A DNA stretch of 64,000 nt from Cnuibacter physcomitrellae (GTDB lineage Bacteria; Actinomycetota; Actinomycetes; Actinomycetales; Microbacteriaceae): assembly GCF_014640535.1 (NCBI RefSeq), contig NZ_BMHD01000001.1:622214-686213 (forward strand). The letters run 5' to 3'. The position numbers and the translations under genes were made by a program. Positions 36,959 through 45,816 of the stretch are shown piece by piece. Under the pieces are notes generated by a model. It was not told where the DNA came from. It saw nothing but the letters and a program-made list of their open reading frames with translations, and did no database searches. Numbering within the stretch: position 1 is the stretch's first letter; each line of letters starts with the position of its first letter.

Positions 36959-37441
36959 ATGCGCATCCGTGAGGGCGAGGTCACCGGTCCTGACGAGTCC
37001 CGGCTGCTCGCCGACTACTTCGCCTACCGCGCCGAGGCCTTCCCCCAGCGCGGGGCCTACGTGGTGACCGGCCCGAAGCCGGCCGACTACGCGCCCGGCC
37101 ACGGCGTCTTCCTGGTCGTCGAGGACGACGAGGGCACCGCCGTCGGCTGCGCCGGGCTTCGGATGCTCGACACCGCATCCGAGGACGGCCCGCGCGCCGA
37201 GGTCAAGCACGTCTGGCTCTCCCCGGCCGCTCGCGGACGCGGTTGGGCGCGCGACCTGATGGCCGAGCTGGAGCGCCGCGCCGTGGGTCTCGGAGCCGTC
37301 GAGCTCGTGCTCGACACCCACCACACGCTCGACGGCGCCGCACGCCTCTACGCCCGAGAGGGCTTCCGCGAGATCGCCGCCTACAACGACAATCCCAACG
37401 CGACCCGCTGGTACGGCAAGCGGATCGGGCCCGCTCAGTAG
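36959..37441 (+). CDS. GNAT family N-acetyltransferase
   Basis: The 160-residue protein shows the GNAT acetyl-CoA loop in KHVWLSPAARGRGWARDLMAELERRA and the closing motif LYAREGFREIAAYN. The substrate is unknown. The ATG at 36959 lies six bases after TAGGCT; the GTG one codon before is equally in frame. The last seven bases overlap the convergent phosphatase gene. It interrupts the pnp / M16 peptidase / dapB neighbourhood common in actinobacteria. Confidence 0.9.
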   Translation: MRIREGEVTGPDESRLLADYFAYRAEAFPQRGAYVVTGPKPADYAPGHGVFLVVEDDEGTAVGCAGLRMLDTASEDGPRAEVKHVWLSPAARGRGWARDLMAELERRAVGLGAVELVLDTHHTLDGAARLYAREGFREIAAYNDNPNATRWYGKRIGPAQ

Positions 37442-38037
37442 GGCTGGGCGTCGTTCATGCCCGTCCGGAGCTCGGCGGGAAGGTGACCGAGGTCGTTGTG
37501 CACCACCAGCTCGGGCATCCGCCCCGGCTTGTGGCGGATGATGGTGAGGCCGCAGTGCGCCTGGTTGAGGCCGACCCAGCGCCACTCGGGCGCGTCGAGC
37601 GCCTCGCGGACGAACCAGCCGATCACGAAGTTGTGCGTGATGATCAGATCGTGCTCGTCGCCGGAGGCCGGCGTGAGGAACTCGTCGACCGCATCCGCCA
37701 TCTGCGCTCGTCCGGCGTCCTCCATCTCGGGGGTGACCGAGTTGAAGAACGCCTCGAAGGCGTGCGGCATTGCCGGGCTGTAGCCGGTGGGGACGCAGTC
37801 GAAGAGGAGCGCACTCGGCTGGGGGTCGAGAGCGGGAAGGTGCTCGGCCATGATCTTGGCGGTCTGCTCTGCGCGCACGAGCGGCGAGTGCCACACGTTG
37901 TCGAACGGGACCCCGCCGAGACGATCGGCGAGGAGCTTCGCCTGACGGACGCCGCGCTGCGAGAGCGGTCCGTCGTCGACGCCGTGCTCGGCATCCATCT
38001 GCTCGCCGTGGCGGACGAGGTAGAGCGTGCGGGTCAT
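37435..38037 (-). CDS. Histidine phosphatase family protein
   Basis: This 200-residue protein has the phosphoglycerate-mutase-like signature LYLVRHGEQMD at the N-terminus with the catalytic His, the arginine in SPLVRAEQTA, and a second His in LIITHNFVIGWFVREAL. The substrate is not evident; a similar gene type is common as a general phosphatase. It overlaps the M16 peptidase stop by four bases (ATGA) and the convergent acetyltransferase by seven. Confidence 0.92.
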   Translation of the reverse strand: MTRTLYLVRHGEQMDAEHGVDDGPLSQRGVRQAKLLADRLGGVPFDNVWHSPLVRAEQTAKIMAEHLPALDPQPSALLFDCVPTGYSPAMPHAFEAFFNSVTPEMEDAGRAQMADAVDEFLTPASGDEHDLIITHNFVIGWFVREALDAPEWRWVGLNQAHCGLTIIRHKPGRMPELVVHNDLGHLPAELRTGMNDAQPY

Positions 38038-39398
38038 CGCGCGACCACCACGTCGTCGAAGACGGCCTCGTCGATCGGCCCCACCGCCGACACGCTGACG
38101 GAGCCCTCGGCGAGGGTGACCGCGATCGAACGGACGTCGTCGAGCGTGACGGCCTCCAGACGGCGCACCTGCTCGTCGAGGTCGACGAACTCGCCTGTCG
38201 AGAGCTCGGAGCGCCCCAGCCTGCTCATGCGGGTGTCGGTGTCCTCGAGGGCGAGGGCCGCGGCACCGGAGAGCTGTCCGCGGGCGCGCACGAGCTCGTC
38301 GGGCGTGATGCCGTCGGCAGCGATCCGTCGCAGCTCGCCCAGCATGATGTCGCTGACCGCGCGCTCACGCCCCGGCGCGCATCCGGCGTAGAGCGAGAAC
38401 AGACCGGCATCCGAGTAGCCCTGGGCGAAGGAGTACACGGAGTACGCCAGACCCCGCCTCTCGCGCACCTCCTGGAAGAGGCGCGACGACATCCCGCCGC
38501 CGAGCACCGAGCTGAGCACGCTGAGCGCGACGCGGCGATCATCGGTGGCGACGAGCCCCGGCATCCCGAGCATCAGGCTCACCTGCTCGAGCGGCTTCCG
38601 CACCACGGTGACGGGCGCCCCGGGCACGATCGCCGCGGCGGCGGTCGGACGGCGCGCCGCGGGCGACGCGGAACCCGACAGGTCCCATCCGGAAGCGCGC
38701 AGAGCCTTCTCGACGCGCTCCACCAGGACGTCGTGCTCGACGGCACCGGCCACCGCGACGACGAGGTCGTGCGGCGAGTACGTGGCGCGGTAGTGCTCCC
38801 ACACCGCGTCGCGCCCGACCGCACGGATCGTGGCGGGGGTGCCCCCGATCGGACGACCCAGCGGATGCTCGCCGAGGACCGCTTCGAAGAGGCGCTCCCC
38901 CGCGACGTCACCCGGGTCGTCCTCCGCCATGGCGAGCTCCTCGAGGATGACCCCGCGCTCGGTCTCGAACTCGTCGGGGTCGAGGGTCGAGGCCGCCACC
39001 ATGTCGGCCAGCACGTCGACCGCCATCGACAGGTCCCGGTCGCGCACCTTGGCGTAGTAGCAGGTGTACTCCTTGGCGGTGATGGCGTTGTGCTCGCCAC
39101 CCACCGCATCGAACGCCACCGCGATGTCGAGCGCGCTCCGGCGAGGGGTGCCCTTGAAGAGCAAGTGCTCGAGGAAGTGGGTCGAGCCGTAGTGCGAGGG
39201 GGCGCCGCCCTCCGCCCCGAGCTCGTCGCGCGAGCCGACCGCGAGCCAGAAGCCCACCGTCGCGCTGCGTGCGCCCGGGATGTGCTCCGTGAGGATGCGG
39301 ATGCCGCTGGGGAGGATCGTACGCCGCACCAGTCCCTCGGCGCCTTCGCCGATGACGAGCTCCGGCAGATCCAACGGAAGTGGTGCTGCGCCGTTCAT
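38034..39398 (-). CDS. M16 family zinc metallopeptidase
   Basis: The 454-residue peptidase has the inverted zinc motif HFLEH at 74-78 (ligands His74 and His78, catalytic Glu77) and a downstream glutamate in VILEELAMAEDD for the third ligand. It resembles bacterial PqqL/YmxG-type processing peptidases that lie next to pnp in Gram-positive bacteria. No signal peptide is seen. It starts at the ATG at 39398, seven bases after TAGGGT. The next gene, a phosphatase, is coupled. Confidence 0.93.
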   Translation of the reverse strand: MNGAAPLPLDLPELVIGEGAEGLVRRTILPSGIRILTEHIPGARSATVGFWLAVGSRDELGAEGGAPSHYGSTHFLEHLLFKGTPRRSALDIAVAFDAVGGEHNAITAKEYTCYYAKVRDRDLSMAVDVLADMVAASTLDPDEFETERGVILEELAMAEDDPGDVAGERLFEAVLGEHPLGRPIGGTPATIRAVGRDAVWEHYRATYSPHDLVVAVAGAVEHDVLVERVEKALRASGWDLSGSASPAARRPTAAAAIVPGAPVTVVRKPLEQVSLMLGMPGLVATDDRRVALSVLSSVLGGGMSSRLFQEVRERRGLAYSVYSFAQGYSDAGLFSLYAGCAPGRERAVSDIMLGELRRIAADGITPDELVRARGQLSGAAALALEDTDTRMSRLGRSELSTGEFVDLDEQVRRLEAVTLDDVRSIAVTLAEGSVSVSAVGPIDEAVFDDVVVAR

Positions 39399-39405
39399 CC
39401 CCTCA

Positions 39406-39411
39406 ACCCTA
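39406..39411 (-). promoter_or_regulatory. -10 hexamer TAGGGT, leaderless promoter of the M16 peptidase gene
   Basis: On the minus strand TAGGGT is followed by seven bases and the ATG at 39398. It lies downstream of the pnp terminator hairpin. Confidence 0.55.
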
Positions 39412-39428
39412 TGACATCGCTGAACGCC

Positions 39429-39472
39429 GAAGCGGCTGGGAGAGCGTCGATGACGCTTCTCCCAGCCGCTTC
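39429..39472 (-). terminator. Hairpin after pnp
   Basis: 39429-39443 pairs perfectly with 39458-39472 (15 bp), and an inner GCGTC/GACGC stem with one bulged T continues it. It lies 38 bp beyond the pnp stop and before the promoter of the M16 gene. No T run follows. Confidence 0.85.
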
Positions 39473-39509
39473 GTAGTCAGGCGCTGTGTCCGGCCGGTGA
39501 ACTCGGGGT

Positions 39510-41801
39510 TCAGCCCTCGGCCGGGGCCTCCGGGCCCTCGCTGTGAGCAGCGGAACCCTCGGTGTCGGCGGGCTCGGCGATCACCGGGGCGAGCGAGAGC
39601 TTGCCGCGGTCGTCGATCTTCGTGATCTCGACGAGGATCTTCTGGCCCACGCCGAGGACGTCCTCGACGTTCTCGACCCGCTTGCCGCCGGCGAGCTTGC
39701 GCACCTCGGAGATGTGCAGCAGGCCGTCCTTGCCCGGGAGGAGCGAGACGAACGCGCCGAAGGTCGCGATCTTGACGACCGTGCCCAGGAACTGCTCACC
39801 CACCTCGGGGTTCTGCGGGTTGGCGATCGCGTTGACCTGGGCGCGGGCGGCCTCGGCCGAGGGGCCGTCGGTCGCGCCGATGTAGACGGTGCCGTCCTCC
39901 TCGATGGAGATGTCGGCGCCGGTCTCGTCCTGGATGGCGTTGATCGTCTTGCCCTTGGGGCCGATGAGCTCGCCGATCTTGTCGACCGGGATCTGCACCG
40001 AGATGACGCGCGGCGCGGTGGGCGCCAGCTCGTCGGGCTCGTCGATGGCGGCGTTCAGCACGTTGAGGATCGCGTCGCGCGCGGCCTTCGCCTGCTTGAG
40101 CGCGCCGTCGAGCACCGACGACGGGATGCCGTCGAGCTTCGTGTCGAGCTGGATCGCGGTGACGAACTCGCTGGTGCCGGCGACCTTGAAGTCCATGTCG
40201 CCGAGCGCGTCCTCCGCACCGAGGATGTCGGTGAGGGCGGCGTAGCGGGTCTCGCCGTCGACCTCGTCGGAGACGAGGCCCATCGCGATGCCGGCGACGG
40301 GGGCGCGCAGCGGCACACCCGCGTTCAACAGCGACAGGGTCGACGCGCAGACGGAGCCCATCGAGGTGGAGCCGTTGGAGCCCAGCGCCTCGGAGACCTG
40401 ACGGATCGCGTAGGGGAACTCCTCGCGGCTCGGCAGCACCGGCACGAGGGCGCGCTCGGCGAGGAAGCCGTGCCCGATCTCGCGACGCTTCGGCGAGCCG
40501 ACGCGACCGGTCTCACCGGTCGAGTACGGCGGGAAGTTGTAGTGGTGCAGGTACCGCTTGTGCGTGATGGGCGACAGCGAGTCGATCTGCTGCTCCATCT
40601 TCAGCATGTTCAGCGTGGTGACGCCCAGGATCTGGGTCTCACCGCGCTGGAAGATGGCCGAACCGTGGACGCGCGGGATCACGGCGACCTCGGCGTCGAG
40701 CGGACGGATGTCGGCCAGGCCGCGCCCGTCGATGCGGACGCCGTCGCGCAGGATGCGTCCGCGCACGACGACCTTGGTGACGGCCTTGTACGCGGCCGAG
40801 ACCATCGGCGGGATGTCGCCGCCGAGCTCCCCGGCGTCGACCTTCTCCTGGATGGCCGCCTTCACGCGCTCCTTGAGGGCGTCGTCGGCGTTCTGGCGCT
40901 CGATCTTGTCGGCGATCTGGTAGACGTTCACGAGCTCGTCGTAGGCGAGCCCGGCGACGGCGTCGTACGCCTCCTGGTTGTAGGCCTTGAAGATCGGGTA
41001 GGACTGGATCTCCTTCGCCGACTGCGACGCCAGCGAGGCCTGCGCCTCGACGAGCTGACGGATGAACGGCTTGGCGGCCTCGAGGCCCTCGGCGACGACG
41101 GCCTCGGAGGGCTTGGTCGCGCCGGCCTTGATGAGGTTCCAGCTGCCCTCGGTCGCCTCGGCCTCGACCATCATGATGGCGACGTCGGACGAACCGTCGG
41201 CGTTCTCGACCACGCGGCCGGCGACGACGAGGTCGAACACGGCCTCCTGCAGCTGCGAGTACTTGGGGAACGCGATCCACTGGTCGGGCTCCGAGCCGTA
41301 GCCGGGCATGAGCGCCAGGCGCACGCCGCCGATCGGGCCGGAGAACGGCACGCCGGAGATCTGGCTCGACGCGGAGGCCGCGTTGATCGCCAGGGCGTCG
41401 TAGAACTCGTCGGGCGCGATGCTCAGGACGGTGATGACGACCTGGACCTCGTTGCGGAGGCCGTCGACGAACGACGGGCGCAGCGGGCGGTCGATGAGGC
41501 GGCAGACGAGGATCGCCTCGGTCGACGGGCGGCCCTCGCGGCGGAAGAACGAGCCGGGGATCTTGCCGGCCGCGTACGACCGCTCCTCGACGTCGATGGT
41601 CAGGGGGAAGAAGTCGAAGCTGTCCTTCGGGTGCTTCGACACGCTCGTCGCGGAGAGCAGCATGGTCTCCTCGTCGAGGTAGGCCGCGACTGCGCCCTGT
41701 GCCTGCTGGGCGAGGCGTCCGGTCTCGAACCGGACCGTGCGGGTGCCGTACTTGCCGTTGTCGAGAACGGTCTCGGCGAACTTGATCTCAGGACCTTCCA
41801 A
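39510..41801 (-). CDS. pnp: Polyribonucleotide nucleotidyltransferase
   Basis: PNPase degrades and tails RNA; in actinobacteria it also adds 3' tails. The 763-residue protein has two RNase PH domains ([23 protein letters not shown] in the first; [32 protein letters not shown] in the second), then a KH domain with [16 protein letters not shown] and an S1 domain ([29 protein letters not shown]). It starts at a TTG at 41801, supported by AAAGGAG nine bases upstream; no ATG is available near. The acidic, Ala/Glu-rich tail is variable in the family. A TAGGAT box at 42046-42051 would give a leader of about 240 nt. Confidence 0.97.
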   Translation of the reverse strand: MEGPEIKFAETVLDNGKYGTRTVRFETGRLAQQAQGAVAAYLDEETMLLSATSVSKHPKDSFDFFPLTIDVEERSYAAGKIPGSFFRREGRPSTEAILVCRLIDRPLRPSFVDGLRNEVQVVITVLSIAPDEFYDALAINAASASSQISGVPFSGPIGGVRLALMPGYGSEPDQWIAFPKYSQLQEAVFDLVVAGRVVENADGSSDVAIMMVEAEATEGSWNLIKAGATKPSEAVVAEGLEAAKPFIRQLVEAQASLASQSAKEIQSYPIFKAYNQEAYDAVAGLAYDELVNVYQIADKIERQNADDALKERVKAAIQEKVDAGELGGDIPPMVSAAYKAVTKVVVRGRILRDGVRIDGRGLADIRPLDAEVAVIPRVHGSAIFQRGETQILGVTTLNMLKMEQQIDSLSPITHKRYLHHYNFPPYSTGETGRVGSPKRREIGHGFLAERALVPVLPSREEFPYAIRQVSEALGSNGSTSMGSVCASTLSLLNAGVPLRAPVAGIAMGLVSDEVDGETRYAALTDILGAEDALGDMDFKVAGTSEFVTAIQLDTKLDGIPSSVLDGALKQAKAARDAILNVLNAAIDEPDELAPTAPRVISVQIPVDKIGELIGPKGKTINAIQDETGADISIEEDGTVYIGATDGPSAEAARAQVNAIANPQNPEVGEQFLGTVVKIATFGAFVSLLPGKDGLLHISEVRKLAGGKRVENVEDVLGVGQKILVEITKIDDRGKLSLAPVIAEPADTEGSAAHSEGPEAPAEG

Positions 41802-42051
41802 GAGGTCGTACTCCTTTGTTTTACGTCGTCGTCCCGTGTGGACTCACGACTCCTCACGTCGCAGGCAGGCGCGTGGGCAGAGGAGAACGCCTCGTCCCGT
41901 GCGGGACCACGGGCCGGCGGCCCGTCGTCGCTGCTCGAGGGTCTGCGTACTGGTCACCAGTAGAAGCGCTCCGGGTCCGCGTCAGCGGAACCGGCGGGCC
42001 ACCACCGTTGACCAGCATCCTGCCGGCCTGCTCGCAACGTGAGACATCCTA
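41802..42051 (-). promoter_or_regulatory. Long leader of pnp
   Basis: This 250-base space has no gene. On the minus strand TAGGAT (42046-42051) is a candidate -10 box at the very end of the preceding gene. Small stems occur (ACGGGCC-GGC-GGCCCGT near 41907, ACTGGT-C-ACCAGT near 41949). A long structured leader is usual for pnp genes, which are often autoregulated, but no known RNA family is recognised. Confidence 0.4.
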
Positions 42052-42645
42052 TCAGTCGGCCGCCGGAACGGGCCCGAGGAACACGTCGACGGCGTACGGG
42101 CGCGTCGTCGTGCGCGCCACCGCTCGCACCCTGGCCACCGCCCCGTGAGCGGCGAGCTCCCGGAGCCGCTCCGACCACTGCGCGTCGACGTCGCGAGGCA
42201 GGAACCCCACGCGATGGATCTCGCCGTCGCCCGCGATGAGGTCGACGGCCACCCGCAGCTCCCGCCCGAGCCACCGCGTCGCGTCGGGCGTGAGGACCGC
42301 CGACAGGTCGGCGCCCGAGCGCGCCAGGGCCGCATCGAGGGACGTCTGCCGGTGCCTCGTGTCGTCCACCGGGACCCGGAGCTCCGCGGGCAGGTCGACG
42401 AGGTCGACCCCGGCGACGGTGACCCGAGCGCTCTCCGCGTCGGGGCGGCCCCGACGCACGAGCGGGACGACCAGGAGCGCGGCCGCGACCAGGGCCAGCA
42501 CGAGCAGCGCTCCGCTCAGCACCACGCCCACGACGCCGAGCTCCGTCCGGCTCACGAGCCCGGCGACGATCGCCAGCAGCAGCACGAGCGCCAGCAGGAA
42601 CAGCTCGGAGCGCCAGAGCGGCTTGCGTCGGCGTCGATCGGTCAT
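42052..42645 (-). CDS. Membrane protein of unknown function
   Basis: The 197-residue protein has a basic N-terminus and two membrane helices (about 13-32 and 36-62), followed by a soluble domain of about 130 residues with WLGRELRVAVDLIAGDGEIHRVGFLPRDVDAQW. By the positive-inside pattern the soluble domain is probably cytoplasmic. I do not recognise the family. It lies after the methyltransferase gene and just before pnp. Whether it belongs to the polyketide cassette or is unrelated cannot be told. Confidence 0.72.
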   Translation of the reverse strand: MTDRRRRKPLWRSELFLLALVLLLAIVAGLVSRTELGVVGVVLSGALLVLALVAAALLVVPLVRRGRPDAESARVTVAGVDLVDLPAELRVPVDDTRHRQTSLDAALARSGADLSAVLTPDATRWLGRELRVAVDLIAGDGEIHRVGFLPRDVDAQWSERLRELAAHGAVARVRAVARTTTRPYAVDVFLGPVPAAD

Positions 42646-42701
42646 CGCCCCAGTCTCGCGGATGCGGGCATCCCCCGGCCAATCGGCATCCGGTCAGCGG
42701 C

Positions 42702-43400
42702 TCAGCGCTCTCGGTGGATGAGCAGGTTCCGGAACATCGGCCGCTCCTCCACCTCCCAGCCCAGCGGGGCCGTCGCGCGCAGCTCCTTCGCGGTGTAGCT
42801 GCGGCGGATGCTGGTCAGGCCGTCGTCGCGGATGAACGAGCCGCGAGCGATCGGCAGCGAGCCGAGGGAGTAGGCCGCGTAGGCGAGGCGGCTCCGGCGG
42901 ATGTCGCCGTGGAGGGCGATCCCCCGGCAGAGGAGCTCGCTGTCGAAGAAGAAGGCCGCCAGCTCCTCGCGGTCCAGGTGATGCAGCACGTGGTTCGAGA
43001 CGACGACGTCGAACCGCGCGGCCTCGGCCACGAGGTCGGCGCTCGATGCCTGCCGGTACACGACCGGCGGACCGGGCTGGCGCGACGCGAACTCGTAGGC
43101 GCGCTCATCCGGATCGATCGCGGTGACCGCGAGCTGGAGCCCGTCGTGCGCCGCCCACGTCGCGAGCGAGCGGGCGACGTCGCCGCCTCCGCAGCCGAGG
43201 TCGAGGAGGGTCGACGGCATGGTGTCGGAGAGCCGGGGACGGATGTGGTCGCGATAGATGCCGCGCCAGCCGGCCACGATGCGGTTGACCAGGCGGAAGC
43301 GGGCGTACGTCGCGTCGAGCCGTCGGCGGTCGCACGCCGGGTCGTCCATGTACTCCTGGAGGTCGGCCGCCCGCCGGGACAGCGACCCGAGCACGGTCAT
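42702..43400 (-). CDS. SAM-dependent class I methyltransferase
   Basis: The 232-residue protein has motif I LLDLGCGGGDVARSLA, an acidic AIDPDERAYEFASRQ after strand 2, and VVSNHVLHHLDREELAAFF, typical of UbiE/COQ5-like methyltransferases. It overlaps the type III polyketide synthase gene by four bases (ATGA). Methylation of a polyketide product such as an alkylresorcinol, pyrone or quinone is a reasonable inference from this coupling. The longer frame upstream is only a shadow of the synthase gene. Confidence 0.88.
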   Translation of the reverse strand: MTVLGSLSRRAADLQEYMDDPACDRRRLDATYARFRLVNRIVAGWRGIYRDHIRPRLSDTMPSTLLDLGCGGGDVARSLATWAAHDGLQLAVTAIDPDERAYEFASRQPGPPVVYRQASSADLVAEAARFDVVVSNHVLHHLDREELAAFFFDSELLCRGIALHGDIRRSRLAYAAYSLGSLPIARGSFIRDDGLTSIRRSYTAKELRATAPLGWEVEERPMFRNLLIHRER

Positions 43401-44554
43401 GCGGTCGCGACCCTGCCGGCCACCGCGGCGCCCGTCGGCGCCGGCTCGAGCGTGAGGGCGCCGAGCTCGACCGACAGGCCGGGGCCGAAGGCCATCGCGA
43501 TCACCGGGCGGTCGACCTCGTCGCCCGCGTGCAGAAGGTCGGCAAGGATGAACAGCACGGTCGCGCTCGACATGTTGCCGAAACGCCGCAGCACGGAGCG
43601 GGAGGGGGCCATCGCCGCGTCGTCGAGGCCCAGACGGGATTGGACGCGGTCGAGGATGTCGCGGCCACCGGGATGCACCGCCCATCTCGACGAAGGCAGG
43701 TCGACGTCCTCGGCGAACGCGCCGACGAGCTCGCCGATGCTGCCGTCGATGAGCTTGGGCACGTAGGTGCTGAGGACCATCTCGAAGCCGTGGTCGCCGA
43801 TGGTCCACGCCATCGCCTGCTCACCCTCGGGGAGCAGACGCGAGCGCAGCCTGTCGATGCGCAGCGCCGACGAGCCGCTCGGCCCGGGCCTGCCCGTGAC
43901 CACCGCGGCCGCGGCCCCGTCGGCGAACACGGAGTTGGCGATGATCTGATCCGTCGTGGCGGCGGAGCGGACGTGGAGCGTGCAGAGCTCCACGCAGACC
44001 ACGAGCACCACGGCGTCGGGATCGGCCGCGCAGAACGCGTCCGCGAGCCGAAGGGCGGGGAACGCCCCCTGGCAGCCCATGAAACCGAGGTGCTGCCGGG
44101 CCACGTCGTGTCGGAGACCGAGCTCCTTCACGAGCACGAAGTCCGGACCGGGGGCGAAGAACCCCGTGCAGGACACCGTCACCACGTGCGTGATGTCGGC
44201 CGCCGAGAGATCGGGGACGTCGGCCAGCGCCGACCGCGCCGCCTCCACCACCAGCTCGGAGGTGACCGCCGCGTAGAGGTCGTTGCGGAGACCCGTGCCG
44301 GGATCGAGGAGGAGGCCGGAGGAGCGGTCGTAGAACACGGCGGGCCCGGAGGGCTCCGCCTCGGCCGAGGCGTCGAGCTCCGTCAGCACCGTGTGTCGGG
44401 TCTCGATGCCCGACTGGTCGAACGAGGTCCGCACGAGCCTCTCCCCGAGCCGCCCGAGGCCGGGCTGCGCAGCGAAGACGTCACGAGCCTCCGGCTGCAT
44501 GATCACCGTGGGAGGCACCGCGGTGCCGATGGATCGGATCCTCGCTGCGGCCAT
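43397..44554 (-). CDS. Type III polyketide synthase
   Basis: This chalcone/stilbene synthase-like enzyme has 385 residues from the ATG at 44554. The catalytic triad is Cys161 in GFMGCQGAFPALRLA, His294 in WAVHPGG and Asn327 in RRFGNMSSATV, and the C-terminal GFGPGLS-type loop reads AMAFGPGLSVELG. Such enzymes extend an acyl starter with malonyl-CoA; actinobacterial members make alkylresorcinols, pyrones or tetrahydroxynaphthalene. The product cannot be read from sequence. It begins 15 bp after the flavin reductase gene and overlaps the methyltransferase gene. Confidence 0.93.
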   Translation of the reverse strand: MAAARIRSIGTAVPPTVIMQPEARDVFAAQPGLGRLGERLVRTSFDQSGIETRHTVLTELDASAEAEPSGPAVFYDRSSGLLLDPGTGLRNDLYAAVTSELVVEAARSALADVPDLSAADITHVVTVSCTGFFAPGPDFVLVKELGLRHDVARQHLGFMGCQGAFPALRLADAFCAADPDAVVLVVCVELCTLHVRSAATTDQIIANSVFADGAAAAVVTGRPGPSGSSALRIDRLRSRLLPEGEQAMAWTIGDHGFEMVLSTYVPKLIDGSIGELVGAFAEDVDLPSSRWAVHPGGRDILDRVQSRLGLDDAAMAPSRSVLRRFGNMSSATVLFILADLLHAGDEVDRPVIAMAFGPGLSVELGALTLEPAPTGAAVAGRVATA

Positions 44555-44569
44555 GACCCCATACAAGCA

Positions 44570-45196
44570 CTACTCGGCGGTGACTCCCCCGAAAGGGCTG
44601 AAGTCGGCGTCGAGGGCGAACTCGTCGCGCACGCTCGAGGACCGTTCGCTCGCCGCGAGGGCGCTCGCCAGCTCACGACCCGCACGGCGCACCCGCGACG
44701 GCAGCGCGGACACGCCATCCGCTCCCGAGCCCCAGTCCTCCGACGCGGCGAACACCGCGGTGGGCAGCGTGACGGCGCGGAGGTACGAGAACAGGGGGCG
44801 CATCTCGTGCTCGAGCGCCAGCGAGTGGCGCGCCGATCCGCCGGTGGCGGCGAGGGTCGTCGGGAGCCCCTCGAGAGCCGTGTTGTCGATCACGTCGAAG
44901 AACGACTTGAACAGCCCGCTGTAGCTGGCGGAGAAGATCGGGGTCACCGCGATCAGGGCATCGGCACCGGCGACGGCGTCGATCGCCTCCTGCAGGCGGC
45001 CGCTCGGGAAGCCCGTGAGGAGGTTGTTGGTGATGTCCTGAGCGATGTCGCGCAGCTCGACGACCGTCACCTCGACCTCGACGCCGTCGAGCGTCGCGGC
45101 CTCCACTGTCGCCTCTGCGAGCCGATCGGCGAGCAGCCTCGTCGACGACGGCTGACTCAGCCCCGCGGTCACCACGGCCAGCTTCTTGGCGCTCAT
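44570..45196 (-). CDS. NAD(P)H-dependent FMN reductase (CE1759 family)
   Basis: The 208-residue flavodoxin-fold protein has LAVVTAGLSQPSSTRLLADRLAEA at the N-terminus, a middle VTPIFSASYSGLFKSFFDVIDNTALEGLPTTLAATGG, and other features of the CE1759-type FMN reductases. In other actinobacteria this family is paired with a luciferase-like monooxygenase; no such gene is adjacent here. GAGGAGGC precedes the ATG at 45196. As the first gene of the cassette between rpsO and pnp it may supply reduced flavin. Confidence 0.82.
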   Translation of the reverse strand: MSAKKLAVVTAGLSQPSSTRLLADRLAEATVEAATLDGVEVEVTVVELRDIAQDITNNLLTGFPSGRLQEAIDAVAGADALIAVTPIFSASYSGLFKSFFDVIDNTALEGLPTTLAATGGSARHSLALEHEMRPLFSYLRAVTLPTAVFAASEDWGSGADGVSALPSRVRRAGRELASALAASERSSSVRDEFALDADFSPFGGVTAE

Positions 45197-45278
45197 CGCA
45201 GCCTCCTCTTTCCATGCATTCGCATCTACATCCGCTCCAACAGGCCGCGGGGTGCGGTTATTCCCGGGGAAATGACGA

Positions 45279-45310
45279 AGCGGGTCGCCACCCGGAGGTG
45301 ACGACCCGCT
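45279..45310 (-). terminator. Hairpin after rpsO
   Basis: 45279-45292 pairs with 45297-45310 with one mismatch in 14 and a CGGA tetraloop. It lies 29 bp beyond the rpsO stop. If it terminates, rpsO and the polyketide cassette are separate transcripts. Confidence 0.8.
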
Positions 45311-45338
45311 CGCAAGAAGATCGCGTTGCCAGCGAAGA

Positions 45339-45608
45339 CTACCGGCGCAGGCCGAGTCGCTCGATGAGCGAACGGTAGCGCTGGATGTCGATGTCCTGGA
45401 GGTAGCCCAGGAGACGACGACGCTGACCCACGAGCAGCAGCAGACCACGACGCGAGTGGTGGTCGTGCTTGTGCTCCTTGAGGTGCTCGGTGAGATCCTT
45501 GATCCGCTTGGTCAGGATCGCGACCTGGACCTCGGGGGATCCGGTGTCACCGGGGTGGGTTGCGTACTCTTCGATGATCGCCTTCTTGACGTCTGCTTCG
45601 AGTGCCAT
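45339..45608 (-). CDS. rpsO: 30S ribosomal protein S15
   Basis: The 89-residue protein is S15, which binds 16S rRNA. It contains the family's [15 protein letters not shown] and [21 protein letters not shown]. It starts at the ATG at 45608 with GGAAGGGG upstream. In many bacteria rpsO lies next to pnp; here about 3.5 kb with four genes separates them. The structured leader may bind S15. Confidence 0.97.
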   Translation of the reverse strand: MALEADVKKAIIEEYATHPGDTGSPEVQVAILTKRIKDLTEHLKEHKHDHHSRRGLLLLVGQRRRLLGYLQDIDIQRYRSLIERLGLRR

Positions 45609-45704
45609 AGATGGGATCCCCTTCCTCGTCGTTGCGCGGTGCCGACAGCCCGATGCTGTGGCGCTCTTGATCCGCGGCCGTTTCACGGCAACCGCATAAG
45701 CCTA
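45609..45704 (-). promoter_or_regulatory. Promoter and structured leader of rpsO
   Basis: TAGGCT (45699-45704, minus strand) is the candidate -10 box; the leader would be about 84 nt. It can form GCCGT-GAA-ACGGC and ACAGC-ATCGG-GCTGT stems before the ribosome binding site. S15 leaders in other bacteria are autoregulatory, so this is a candidate, with no family match made. Confidence 0.4.
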
Positions 45705-45816
45705 CCAGAGCGAACCGGGCGCGGGCGTCGGCGCGTAACATGACGCCGCTCGATTCGACAGCGGAACGGGAAGAGTCGAGTCTGGTCACGCGTTGTAGAT
45801 CGCGGAACGGACAGAC

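Noticed and set aside
39543-41963. 806-codon frame opposite pnp
   Set aside because: It is the complement of pnp, with no domain or ribosome binding site; the pnp product is unmistakable.
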